A stretch of 13,936 nucleotides of DNA from CAUZJO01 sp963580245 (GTDB lineage: Bacteria > Sumerlaeota > Sumerlaeia > MVZB01), in the NCBI GenBank assembly GCA_963580245.1, contig CAUZJO010000123.1:1-13936 (forward strand), written 5' to 3'. Positions 6,287 through 13,488 of this stretch are shown in pieces. Position 1 is the first letter of the stretch; every line of letters begins with the position of its first letter. The translations under genes were made by a program, and so were the position numbers. Below the pieces are notes generated by a model, which saw nothing but the letters and a program-made list of their open reading frames with translations, was not told the origin of the DNA and ran no database searches.

Positions 6287-6895
6287 TTATCCGCGTTTGA
6301 CCAGAAGTTGCCGGATCCCCTCGGCTATATCGCTCGCGGATTCGGACTTTGCGTAAATCCGCACCGAATCGACCGCGGGCAGCCGGCTCGCCTCTCCTGC
6401 CGCGTCATCGGATGCGATGATTACCAGCGGCAGGTCCCGGGTCGCGTCGTTCGCCTTCAGTCGGCGACACATTTCCAACCCGTTGATGCCGGTCAGATGC
6501 CCGGTGTCGGCGATGATTAAATCAGGGCGGCTCTGTCCGATGGCGAGCAACGCGTCACAGGCGTTGGTGAACGGACGAAGCTCGACGTCGGGCAGATTTT
6601 CGGAGAGGGCCGGTTGGAGGCGGCCCACGAAGGCCGAATCCTCGCTCAGCAGCGCGATGCGTCGGGGGCCAGATCCCATGCCCGCGCCGCCCACGTCTTG
6701 GAGCACTTCGGGTACCGGCATGCCGCGTTCTTTGAGGAAGACGACCACGTCTTCGCGCTGGACACGCCGATGACCCCCAGGCGTGCGGAAGGCGGGCATC
6801 AGGCCCTTGTCGATCCATTGATTGACCGCCTGGCGTGAGACGTGGATCAGTTTGCCAATCTGGTAACTGGTTAATTGTTCCGGCGCCATGTTCAT
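6287..6895 (-). CDS. HTH (excisionase/MerR-type) and receiver domain fusion regulator
   Basis: A 202-residue cytoplasmic protein. Residues 8-56 are a winged-helix DNA-binding domain of the excisionase type (LTSYQIGKLIHVSRQAVNQW, then FRTPGGHRRVQREDVVVFL). A linker of about 20 residues leads to a complete response-regulator receiver (79-200): acidic pocket E85/D86, phospho-acceptor D130 in DLIIAD, S162 and K183. Response regulators normally carry the receiver first, so this order is reversed. It probably binds DNA under control of phosphorylation by an unlinked histidine kinase; no kinase is nearby. Start at ATG 6895 (ATG 6889 is two codons on) is chosen because it directly precedes the HTH; frames upstream look non-coding. 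A candidate promoter with an overlapping palindrome lies at 7028-7055. Confidence 0.85.
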   Translation of the reverse strand: MNMAPEQLTSYQIGKLIHVSRQAVNQWIDKGLMPAFRTPGGHRRVQREDVVVFLKERGMPVPEVLQDVGGAGMGSGPRRIALLSEDSAFVGRLQPALSENLPDVELRPFTNACDALLAIGQSRPDLIIADTGHLTGINGLEMCRRLKANDATRDLPLVIIASDDAAGEASRLPAVDSVRIYAKSESASDIAEGIRQLLVKRG

Positions 6896-7246
6896 AATCT
6901 CGAATGGATGAAGGAGAGGTCGGCCAAACGCCCGACCTTTTGTTCTCTGTTTCCATCCCAAACTGGGCTGAGAGAGCAGTGAGAATGAGTCACGATGCTT
7001 AACTTATTTCACGCCCGCGGCCGGCGCAATACAAATCATTTGTTAAAAATGTAAAAAATCGACATCCAGCCACGATACGTCGGGATCTGAGCGGTTCGGC
7101 CGGTTCGACCGCCAATCCGATCGATTCTCACGGAAGCATGGATTGCCCCGTCTGGACGGATCGGAGTAAGATGGCGCGGAGAATCGTGTTTGTCTCCCCA
7201 ATCCTCGAAGGCCGCAGCATGGCGGGCCGCGCGGGGCCTAGGCCCG
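6896..7246. other. Divergent intergenic region between regulator and PASTA protein genes
   Basis: No gene is seen. The region must hold promoters in both directions. A minus-strand promoter candidate with a palindrome lies at 7028-7055. For the plus strand I could not pick out boxes of comparable quality. The AT-rich island at 7030-7060 is the only clear drop in GC. Confidence 0.45.
7028..7055 (-). promoter_or_regulatory. Candidate sigma-70-type promoter with overlapping 13-bp palindrome
   Basis: On the minus strand TTTACA (five of six to the -35 consensus) and TGTATT (four of six to the -10) are separated by 16 bases. A perfect palindrome ACAAAT-C-ATTTGT (7031-7043) covers the -10 and spacer, a position typical of repressor operators. 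It would give the regulator gene a leader of about 125 bases. Autoregulation by the HTH-receiver protein is a reasonable inference, but untested. Confidence 0.4.
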
Positions 7247-8218
7247 ATGGCCGAGCAGATCATTCATTCACCCCCTTCCCCGCTCGTCAAGTCGCCGCGA
7301 CGCAACTGGCTGCTGCGCCTGATTCTGTATCTGTTGGGCGGCGTGGCCGGGGCGATACGCTTTCTGCTTTATATGTCGATCTTTTTTGGCCTGCTGGTGT
7401 TGCTCTGTTACACCATTATGGGCCGGTTCGTGGGGGGTGAGGAGGTATTGGCGCCCGATCTGAAGGGTCAGTCGGTCATGGCGGCACTCGAAGTGCTGCG
7501 CGCAGACAAAATCACGCTAAGCCTCGAACGCACGCAACCCCATGAGAGCGTCGCCAAGGGTCACGTCATCCGCCAGTTCCCTCCCGCGGGGTCGCGGATC
7601 AAGGCGGGCACGCCGATCGAGGTGGTCGTCAGCATCGGCCACGCGCTGATCACCGTCCCCGACCTGAGGGGCCAGAACAAGATCGCCGCGGGCATCCGCC
7701 TGCGCCGGCTCGGACTGGAGGTGGGCAACATGAGCGCGCTGCCGGACCCGAAGGCCCCCGGGGGATCGATCCTGACCACCGACCCACCGCCGGGTGCCGG
7801 GGTGATCCAAGGCGCGGCCGTTAATCTGCTGATCAGCGACAGTCAGGCCCCGACCCAGCAGGTTATGCCCAACCTGATCGGCCTGACCTCGGCGCAGGCT
7901 GGCGAGGTGCTCGCCGAATACGGTTTGGTCGTGGCCACCGCTTACGCCGAGTACGGCGAGGATTCGTTGAGCGGTCAAATTCACGAGCAAGACCCCCCGG
8001 CCGGGTGGCCGATCGACGCATCCACGCGCGTGACGGTCTACCATGAACCCGGCCCTTACGAAGAGGACGATTTGGTGGACCCCTACGACCTTCCCCCGCT
8101 CCCCTCCATCAACTTCCAGACGGGAGGCGGACCGGAAGGGCAAACTGAGCACGAAGAAGATTCCGGGCTGCCTCCCGACCCCACCCCGCGTCCGCGCCTG
8201 CCCGAGCTTGTGCGATGA
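7247..8218 (+). CDS. Membrane-anchored protein with three PASTA domains
   Basis: A 323-residue protein. A basic N-terminus (KSPRRN) precedes one or two hydrophobic helices (21-58), then three PASTA repeats outside the membrane at about 66-131, 134-199 and 205-267, each with the usual hydrophobic/Pro start (APDLKG, VPDLRG, MPNLIG) and the QxPPAG-like turn (QFPPAG, TDPPPG, QDPPAG). The C-terminal 55 residues are acidic and proline-rich, probably disordered. PASTA domains bind muropeptides or peptidoglycan, and in Ser/Thr kinases and penicillin-binding proteins they act as wall sensors. This protein has no kinase or transpeptidase domain, so it may be a stand-alone wall-binding or scaffold protein. 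ATG 7247 is preferred to the TTG at 7190, which adds atypical residues; the ribosome-binding site is poor for either. Confidence 0.85.
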   Translation: MAEQIIHSPPSPLVKSPRRNWLLRLILYLLGGVAGAIRFLLYMSIFFGLLVLLCYTIMGRFVGGEEVLAPDLKGQSVMAALEVLRADKITLSLERTQPHESVAKGHVIRQFPPAGSRIKAGTPIEVVVSIGHALITVPDLRGQNKIAAGIRLRRLGLEVGNMSALPDPKAPGGSILTTDPPPGAGVIQGAAVNLLISDSQAPTQQVMPNLIGLTSAQAGEVLAEYGLVVATAYAEYGEDSLSGQIHEQDPPAGWPIDASTRVTVYHEPGPYEEDDLVDPYDLPPLPSINFQTGGGPEGQTEHEEDSGLPPDPTPRPRLPELVR

Positions 8219-8718
8219 CGGCGGAATGGGCTGAGGGGTCTCGCTCGGACAAGTGATGGATGAGGCTCCGAGATGAGAGAGACGGATGATCGCTTAATCG
8301 GGTTGGCCGGTTCCCTGGGCGTCTGTTCGATTTGGAACGAAATCAACCGGGAGATACGCCCAATCGTTCAACGAAGCGGTCACCAACCTTGACCCCGCCA
8401 GTGGGTGCCGGCTCGATTTGCTGAACTTTTCGCGGACCGTGGATTCTTCAACTTGTTCTCGCCCGCCCCACGCGGAATGGCGCATCCGGTATTCCCTCAA
8501 AAGACTGATTTGACTTAACTTACCGACACCTTGAGCTTCGGCTGCGAGGCGGCCCTGACGGATCTTTCAAGGACGGACGAGGGTGTTGGGAGACTTGGTT
8601 TGGGCACTCGCCGGCTTGCGGAGAGATGCTTGAAGATGTTCATGCGCGGCACTCGGCACGCCGCTTGCGTTATGGTCGGGTGGGCAGGGGAAACAAAATC
8701 CAACACGGAGGAATTCAG
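8219..8718. other. Intergenic, 500 bp, no gene seen
   Basis: Short frames on both strands lack ribosome-binding sites and family features. A CTCGGA...TCCGAG dyad at roughly 8248-8275 just after the PASTA gene could fold in its 3' end but has no T tract. The last 20 bases hold the strong ribosome-binding site of the Spy-like gene (GGAGG at 8708-8712). No promoter was assigned with confidence. Confidence 0.4.
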
Positions 8719-9441
8719 ATGAGACCCAGACAACCCACTCACGGAAGCCGCGGGTGCTCCCTCGCTTTCGCGGCGATTCTACTGATGGCCGTCGCGCCGG
8801 TGCTGGTATCGGCCCAACCCGGTCAGGGCGGTCCCGGCGGTCCCCCGCATGGGGGTTCGGGCGACGGAGATTTCGGCCGCATGCATCACGGCGGCGGAGG
8901 GGGCCAAGGGAGGTCCTTTGGTCACGGTCCGGGCCCCGGCGGCCCCGGCCATCTTCCGCTCCACATGCTCCAAAACCCCCGAGTGGCCGAGAAGCTTGGC
9001 TTGGAAGAGGAGCAACTCGACCAGATCAAGGACCTCAATTACAACACGGAGAAGGCGTCCATTGAGATCGAGGCCAATGTGCGTCAGGCCGAGTTGGACC
9101 TGCGCCGGGAGCTGGAGGAGAACAATCCCAATGAGCCGAAGGTCATGGATCTGATCGAGCAGGTCGGGACGCTGAACATCAAGCGGACCCAGCTTGACAT
9201 GCGCCGCAACCTGGGCGTGCGCCGGATCTTGACTAAGGAACAACAGGAGAAGGCCCGAGAGCTGATGGGGCGCGGGGGACGGCGTTCTGGTCATCATGAT
9301 GGACGCCGCGGCGGCCCGGATGGCGCCGAAGGGAAAGAGCGCGGACGGCACGGGGACAAACGCGTCGATAAGTGGCCGGACTTTGAACATGAGGGCGCTG
9401 GCGGAGAAACTGATCACGGGTCAACCGCGGATGAATCCTAA
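8719..9441 (+). CDS. Spy/CpxP-like periplasmic protein, Gly/His-rich
   Basis: A 240-residue exported protein. GGAGG seven bases before ATG 8719 decides the start. A signal peptide follows (basic start, hydrophobic 15-31, likely cleavage after VSA32). Residues 33-80 are rich in glycine, proline and histidine. The helical core (82-186) resembles the Spy/CpxP/CnrX 'LTxxQ' fold: LGLEEEQLDQIKDL near 93-106, a long charged helix, and ILTKEQQEKARELM (170-183) with an exact LTxxQ. The C-terminal 55 residues are again Gly/His/Arg/Asp-rich. Family members act as periplasmic chaperones or metal sensors in envelope stress. The histidine-rich tails suggest metal binding, but no metal-resistance genes adjoin. 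It is monocistronic, with a strong terminator. Confidence 0.75.
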   Translation: MRPRQPTHGSRGCSLAFAAILLMAVAPVLVSAQPGQGGPGGPPHGGSGDGDFGRMHHGGGGGQGRSFGHGPGPGGPGHLPLHMLQNPRVAEKLGLEEEQLDQIKDLNYNTEKASIEIEANVRQAELDLRRELEENNPNEPKVMDLIEQVGTLNIKRTQLDMRRNLGVRRILTKEQQEKARELMGRGGRRSGHHDGRRGGPDGAEGKERGRHGDKRVDKWPDFEHEGAGGETDHGSTADES

Positions 9442-9501
9442 TGACCGCCGGCAAGCGTGAACGCCGGGGCCATTAGCATCGGATCGAATCCTACAAGAGA
9501 G

Positions 9502-9529
9502 ACGCCGCGCCACCGAAATGGCGCGGCGT
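9502..9529 (+). terminator. Rho-independent terminator of the Spy-like gene
   Basis: ACGCCGCGCCA and TGGCGCGGCGT form a perfect 11-bp GC-rich stem around the loop CCGAAA, followed by TTCTTACTGTT. It lies 60 bp past the stop codon. Confidence 0.85.
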
Positions 9530-10105
9530 TTCTTACTGTTGTCTCCCTTGTGTGCGATCGCGAAATGATCTGCCACCCCAGCGGCCGCAATCTCATTGCA
9601 CGCGAGGACACGGAACATTTGATGCGCTTGCCCCTATCAGGCAATACGCGACGCGCGGACCAGTCTTTGCCCCCATCCGAACGACGCCGGTGGAAGTCGA
9701 CTGTTTCAAAAAAGGTACACATCCGGCCATTTCTTAAGCTCCCTAAAGCTTTGCCGATGAGTCAGACCGAGGGAAAGCCAATGGACGGCAAGCCTTCAGG
9801 GTTCCAGGGACGGAACCGGCTCCTCTCTTCACTCTCATGGATGAGACCCCGTTGTTCAACTTCGTTCGGTCGGCACGCTCCGCCGGCCGGGGCGAATGAG
9901 AGGAGAGGCCAGGGAAGGTACTAAGGATGAAACGGAGCGAGTCCGCGTTCGGGATCGGCGCGCGGACGACCAGGAGGGTCAATGACAAAGCAACAGGCGG
10001 GTCGGCCGGAGGGCGGCCCATCGATGCAATGATCCCTCATTGGGCATGGAAGTCCAATGTTCGACACTTACAAAGTGCTAGTTGTCTTTCACGGAGGAAA
10101 GATAT
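9530..10105. other. Long flagellin upstream region, no gene seen
   Basis: Frames through this stretch (for example 9457-9924) are compositionally poor and span the preceding terminator. It holds a sigma-28-like promoter candidate at 9734-9760 and, next to the flagellin start, two small stem-loops: ATTGG/CCAAT enclosing a GGA, then CACTT-ACA-AAGTG about ten bases before the ribosome-binding site. If the promoter call is right, flagellin mRNA has a leader of about 340 bases. Confidence 0.45.
9734..9760 (+). promoter_or_regulatory. Candidate sigma-28 (FliA-type) flagellar promoter
   Basis: GCCGATGA at 9753-9760 matches the sigma-28 -10 consensus GCCGATAA at seven of eight positions. Eleven bases upstream, the exact expected spacing, TTAAGCTC (9734-9741) matches TAAAGTTT at five of eight. 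Sigma-28 drives late flagellar genes, and flagellin is the next gene. Its distance from the start codon (about 345 bp) is unusually large, which lowers confidence. Confidence 0.45.
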
Positions 10106-11527
10106 ATGCCTATTGTCGTTAATACCAATGTTGCGAGCTTCAACGCTCAACGCAACCTGAATACGAACTCCCTCCAGTTGAACAAGTCGCTTCAGCGCTT
10201 GTCTTCTGGTTTGCGGATCAACCAGGCTTCCGACGACGCGGCCGGTCTCGCTATATCTAACGGCTTGACCGCCCAGTTCCGCGGCCTCATTCAGGCCGTG
10301 CGGAACGCCGGGGACGGCATCTCGTTGCTGGGAACGGCCGAGAGCGCCATCTCCGAGCAAAACAACATCCTGCAGCGGGTTCGTGAGTTGGCCGTCCAGT
10401 CCACGACCGACACCAACAGCGTCGCCAACCGCCAGTCGATTAATGATGAAGTCACCGCGCTGGTGGCCGAGCTTGACCGTATCGCGCAGACGGTCGATTT
10501 CAACGGCACCAAGTTGCTCGATGGGACGTTCACGTCGAAAGAGCTGCAGGTGGGCGCCTACGCCGGCACCAGCCAGAAGATCTCGGTCGACATCCTGAGT
10601 ACGCGGGCCACCGCCATCGGCAGCCCGTTCGAGATCACCGGCACCGAAGCGGCGAACGGCGACTTTACCCAAGGCCAGGTCACCATCACCGTCAACAACC
10701 GTAACTTCTTCGCGGCCACGTCGACCACCGACGGCGTTTCCAACGCCGACCCAACCGGATCGGCCCTCTCCTACGCCACGGCGATCAACGCGGTCTCCGG
10801 CGCGACCGTTTCGGCCTCGACGACCCACGTGGCTGCGGGCGATCAGACCATCGGCGCCCATGGCACCGTGGACGCGACCAACTACCTGAAGATCAACGGC
10901 GTGGACGTGGGGGTGTTTACGACCACCGCGACCACCGGTACCGAGGTCGTCGACGCGATCAACGCCGTGTTCGGTCAGACCGGCGTCAAGGCTACGCTCA
11001 ACGCCAGCAAGATCACCCTGACGGCCGAGGACGGGCGCAACGTCGAAATCGACGCCGACGGGACGGACTCCTTGATCTCGGGCTTCGCCGACGGAGCCGG
11101 CACCCCGAACGTCACCCGAGGCATTCTGGTCTTCTCGAGCACCCAAGCGTTCAGCGTGGCCGACTCCGCCAGCGTTCTGAACGCGACCGGCACGGCGGTC
11201 CAGAACACGGCGAAGAACGTCAACACGATTGATGTCACGACCAAGAGCCTCGCCGAGCAGGCGATCGAGATCGTTGACGTGGCCCTGGCCAACTTGAACT
11301 CGCGCCGGTCCGGCATCGGTGCCAACGTGAGCCGAATCAATTCGGTCATCAGCAACCTCGGCGCTGCGGCTGAAAACGTCGCGTCATCCAACTCGCGGAT
11401 TTTGGACGCGGACTTCGCGGCCGAAACCTCAGCTTTGACCAGGACGCAGATCCTGCAACAAGCGGCCGTCTCGGTCTTGGTCCAGGCCAACCAGACGCCG
11501 CAGTTAGCTCTCGCGCTGCTTCAGTAA
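10106..11527 (+). CDS. fliC: Flagellin
   Basis: A 473-residue flagellin, the filament subunit exported by the flagellar type III apparatus. The N-terminal D0/D1 region (1-160) begins MPIVVNTNVASFNAQRNL and contains RLSSGLRINQASDDAAGLAI. The segment LQRVRELAVQS near 90-100 matches the region of Salmonella FliC recognised by TLR5. The variable middle (about 165-375) includes a flagellin IN-type motif starting near residue 260 (YLKINGVDVGVF). The C-terminal D1/D0 (about 385-473) ends with ILQQAAVSVLVQANQTPQLA and LALLQ. ATG 10106 has GGAGG eight bases upstream (10093-10097); an in-frame start 24 bases earlier would disrupt the conserved N-terminus. FlaG follows. CsrA-type control is possible from the leader stem-loops. 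Confidence 0.95.
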   Translation: MPIVVNTNVASFNAQRNLNTNSLQLNKSLQRLSSGLRINQASDDAAGLAISNGLTAQFRGLIQAVRNAGDGISLLGTAESAISEQNNILQRVRELAVQSTTDTNSVANRQSINDEVTALVAELDRIAQTVDFNGTKLLDGTFTSKELQVGAYAGTSQKISVDILSTRATAIGSPFEITGTEAANGDFTQGQVTITVNNRNFFAATSTTDGVSNADPTGSALSYATAINAVSGATVSASTTHVAAGDQTIGAHGTVDATNYLKINGVDVGVFTTTATTGTEVVDAINAVFGQTGVKATLNASKITLTAEDGRNVEIDADGTDSLISGFADGAGTPNVTRGILVFSSTQAFSVADSASVLNATGTAVQNTAKNVNTIDVTTKSLAEQAIEIVDVALANLNSRRSGIGANVSRINSVISNLGAAAENVASSNSRILDADFAAETSALTRTQILQQAAVSVLVQANQTPQLALALLQ

Positions 11528-11543
11528 GGTAAGCATCGAGCTT

Positions 11544-11569
11544 GGGTCCGGGCTTGATCGCCCGGACCC
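11544..11569 (+). terminator. Hairpin after the flagellin gene
   Basis: GGGTCCGGGC and GCCCGGACCC form a perfect 10-bp stem with loop TTGATC, 16 bp past the flagellin stop. The tail (GTAACCTTCAA) is not a strong T tract, so it may attenuate or stabilise the flagellin message 3' end and allow partial read-through into flaG. Confidence 0.6.
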
Positions 11570-11666
11570 GTAACCTTCAACGGGGGAGAAGGAGGCAGCG
11601 AGACATAAGCCGGACTGGAAGTCAGGATAACCGAAGCCGGCGAAATTCAGAGAAAGGTGCAAGGCG

Positions 11667-12101
11667 ATGGAAGTTAATTCCTATTCACCGACGCCCGCGC
11701 CCAACCGCGCACCGACGCCTGGGCGCAACGCGGCGGCACCCGTCTCTGGCCATGATACGCTGCTGAAGAGTCCTCACCCATCGGACGCATTGCTCCCCGA
11801 TCCCAAAGACCTGTCACCGGCAGGGCTTGGGGCAGGCGACACGGAAGTTGCCGACAAGGGACATCAGCAGGCCCGAGTTGTCGAAGAGATTCGACAAAAG
11901 GCTGAGAAAGTGAATGAGTACATGCAGGCAGCCGATACTCATTTGCAATTCAACGTCAGCGAACAGACCGGACGGGTGGTCGTCGAAGTGGTTGACACGG
12001 AGACTGACGAGGTCGTCCGGGAAATCCCGCCACAAACCTTGAACCGCTTCTCGGAGCGGATGGCCCTGATGAGAGGGTTGCTATTCGAGGCCAGTGGGTA
12101 G
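11667..12101 (+). CDS. flaG: FlaG family flagellar protein
   Basis: A 144-residue protein. Residues 1-60 are proline/alanine-rich and probably disordered. The conserved FlaG domain covers about 75-143: a helix (VNEYMQAADTHLQFNVSEQT), the strands GRVVVEVVDTETDEVVREIPPQ, and a final helix ending in RGLLFEASG. FlaG is typically encoded next to flagellin or the filament cap gene and affects filament length; its mechanism is not well settled. ATG 11667 has GAAAGG about ten bases upstream. It lies 139 bp after flagellin on the same strand and ends at a strong terminator. The fliD and fliS genes often found nearby are absent. Confidence 0.88.
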   Translation: MEVNSYSPTPAPNRAPTPGRNAAAPVSGHDTLLKSPHPSDALLPDPKDLSPAGLGAGDTEVADKGHQQARVVEEIRQKAEKVNEYMQAADTHLQFNVSEQTGRVVVEVVDTETDEVVREIPPQTLNRFSERMALMRGLLFEASG

Positions 12102-12129
12102 GGTCCCGGCCCTCACCCCAATCTCTACG

Positions 12130-12185
12130 CGGCGTTGAGCGGGATATCAAAGGATTTGCTTTGGTCCCCTCAACGCCGTTTTTTT
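12130..12185 (+). terminator. Strong extended terminator after flaG
   Basis: CGGCGTTGAG (12130-12139) pairs perfectly with CTCAACGCCG (12169-12178). The inner sequence adds GGGA/TCCC and CAAAG/CTTTG pairs across small bulges. Seven T residues follow (12179-12185). Polarity fits the plus strand only. Confidence 0.9.
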
Positions 12186-12206
12186 CATGCCCCGCGCCGC
12201 CCCCCA

Positions 12207-13061
12207 TCAATTCTTCGTGCCCAGGCCGCTCACGTAACCTTGGCCCCACTGTTCGGTGCGGCGTTGGCGGAAGTCGCCGGTCTGGGGCATGATGGCCTGC
12301 TGACCGCCGTCCGAAATGATCGTCTGGCCGACGATATAGCGGGCGTCCTCGGAGGCGAGGAAGATCGCCAGCCGTCCGATATCCCACGGGTCGCCGATGA
12401 AGCCGGCCGGGAGAATCAGTTGAGCCTTTTCGCGGTCGAACTTGACCCCTGCCTGTTCCATGACTTTGAAGTGGTTCTCGACCAGAATCCAGCCCGGCGC
12501 GATCGCATTGACACGGATGCCCAGGGGCGCCATCTCGAGGGCAAGCACCCGCGTGAAGGCGACGATCGCCGCCTTGGTACCGGCGTAGACCGTGTGCTCG
12601 GTCATCCCGCTGAACGCGTGACCCGATGTCAGGTTGACGACCGCGCCCTTGCCCTGCTCGACCATCGGGCCCACCGCCGTCTGCGTGACGAAAAACATCC
12701 CCCGGATATTCACATTGTACAGGGTGTTGAATTGATCGGGGGTGACCTCCCGGAACGGTTTGTTCATCGTGATGCCGGCGTTGTTGACCAACACGTCGAG
12801 CCCCCCCAGGAAGTCGATGGCCTTTTGGGCCAGGCCCTTGGCCTCGTCGATCTCGCCCAGATTGGCCTTGAACGCCTCGGCCTTGCCACCGGTGGCTTTG
12901 ATCTCATCCACGGCGCCGCGGGCGCCTGCTTCGCTGTGGGCGTAGTGAAAAACGACACTGGCCCCTTCCTTGGCGAATTCCAGGCCCACGCCGCGCCCGA
13001 TCCCCGTGCCCGATCCCGTCACGAGCACCCGTTTGCCTTCCATCTTCCGCGTCTCAGTCAT
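12207..13061 (-). CDS. Short-chain dehydrogenase/reductase (SDR)
   Basis: A 284-residue NAD(P)-dependent oxidoreductase of the classical SDR type. The Rossmann motif TGSGTGIG lies at 15-22, NNAG at 93-96, the catalytic serine at 146 (VVNLTSG), and Tyr159 and Lys163 in YAGTK. IAPGW follows at 187-191, and the conserved end region reads GQTIISDGGQQ. Closest in style are glucose/3-oxoacyl-type dehydrogenases, but the substrate cannot be inferred. The tail after the usual SDR end is about 25 residues longer (QTGDFRQRRTEQWG onwards). ATG 13061 has GGGGAGG seven bases upstream, which rules out the longer frame from 13142. A promoter candidate lies at 13138-13165. No partner genes adjoin. Confidence 0.93.
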   Translation of the reverse strand: MTETRKMEGKRVLVTGSGTGIGRGVGLEFAKEGASVVFHYAHSEAGARGAVDEIKATGGKAEAFKANLGEIDEAKGLAQKAIDFLGGLDVLVNNAGITMNKPFREVTPDQFNTLYNVNIRGMFFVTQTAVGPMVEQGKGAVVNLTSGHAFSGMTEHTVYAGTKAAIVAFTRVLALEMAPLGIRVNAIAPGWILVENHFKVMEQAGVKFDREKAQLILPAGFIGDPWDIGRLAIFLASEDARYIVGQTIISDGGQQAIMPQTGDFRQRRTEQWGQGYVSGLGTKN

Positions 13062-13096
13062 GTGATGACCTCCCCATAAAATCCGACCCCCGGTCG

Positions 13097-13114
13097 CGGG
13101 AGCATGAACTCCCG
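13097..13114 (-). promoter_or_regulatory. Leader stem-loop upstream of the SDR gene
   Basis: CGGGAG and CTCCCG form a 6-bp stem around a six-base loop, between the promoter candidate and the ribosome-binding site of the SDR gene. It has no T tract and is too small to call a riboswitch. It may simply be leader structure. Confidence 0.3.
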
Positions 13115-13137
13115 GCTGATGTTCCTCGTTCTCCCCT

Positions 13138-13165
13138 ACCATATCCCCCGGACCGATTTGGTCAA
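13138..13165 (-). promoter_or_regulatory. Candidate sigma-70 promoter of the SDR gene
   Basis: Read on the minus strand, TTGACC (five of six to the -35) and TATGGT (four of six to the -10) are separated by 16 bases. Initiation near 13130 would give a leader of about 70 bases before ATG 13061. Confidence 0.5.
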
Positions 13166-13488
13166 GTACTCATGTGGCGCCGGCGCGGACATCCACGAGG
13201 ATCACCCCAATGCGACCAATCCTTCGCGCGGGTCTGTTATCACAGATACGATGGAGTCACGAAGCATGGCGCGGAATATCAGATAAATCGGTCCAAGATT
13301 TATCCAAGTAGGATGTTTTCAATCATCGGCGACCGCTGGGAACGCAAGCCGGCACGGCCGGTTCGAGCGGCGAAATAAATAATACGCTGAATTGCTCAGA
13401 ATTTGTGTGACAGATTCAATCGCGTAGTATACACGTTCAGTTGATTTGTGTCCATCAAATGGGGAGGGGAACTTTCGCGAGGGGAACC
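13166..13488. other. Intergenic between SDR and small membrane protein genes
   Basis: No gene is seen; the frames at 13104-13286 and 13172-13378 look random. It holds the inverted repeat at 13282-13304 and becomes AT-richer after 13370, where a plus-strand promoter for the small gene at 13489 is expected. TTGTGT...TAGTAT around 13402-13429 is a weak candidate. Confidence 0.4.
13282..13304. promoter_or_regulatory. Perfect 8-7-8 inverted repeat, candidate operator
   Basis: GATAAATC and GATTTATC are perfect arms around the spacer GGTCCAA. The AT-rich arms are uncommon in this GC-rich background. It lies in the divergent region about 220 bp upstream of the SDR start and about 185 bp upstream of the small membrane protein gene, so it could serve either. 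It has no T tract, so a terminator is unlikely. Confidence 0.4.

Noticed and set aside
9457..9924. Plus-strand open frame of 155 codons
   Set aside because: It spans a strong terminator hairpin and has no ribosome-binding site or domain; treated as flagellin upstream region.
10037..11146. Long minus-strand open frame of 369 codons
   Set aside because: It lies antisense to flagellin, whose D0/D1 regions are unmistakable; the antisense product is Gly/Arg/Asp-rich frame-shadow composition typical of GC-rich coding DNA.
12135..13079. Plus-strand open frame of 314 codons
   Set aside because: Antisense to the SDR gene, which has intact catalytic motifs and a strong ribosome-binding site; the frame also runs through the flaG terminator.
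13350..13375. GGTTCGA-containing stretch as a tRNA T-arm
   Set aside because: The bases after GGTTCGA do not form the T-stem and no acceptor or anticodon arm can be folded around it.
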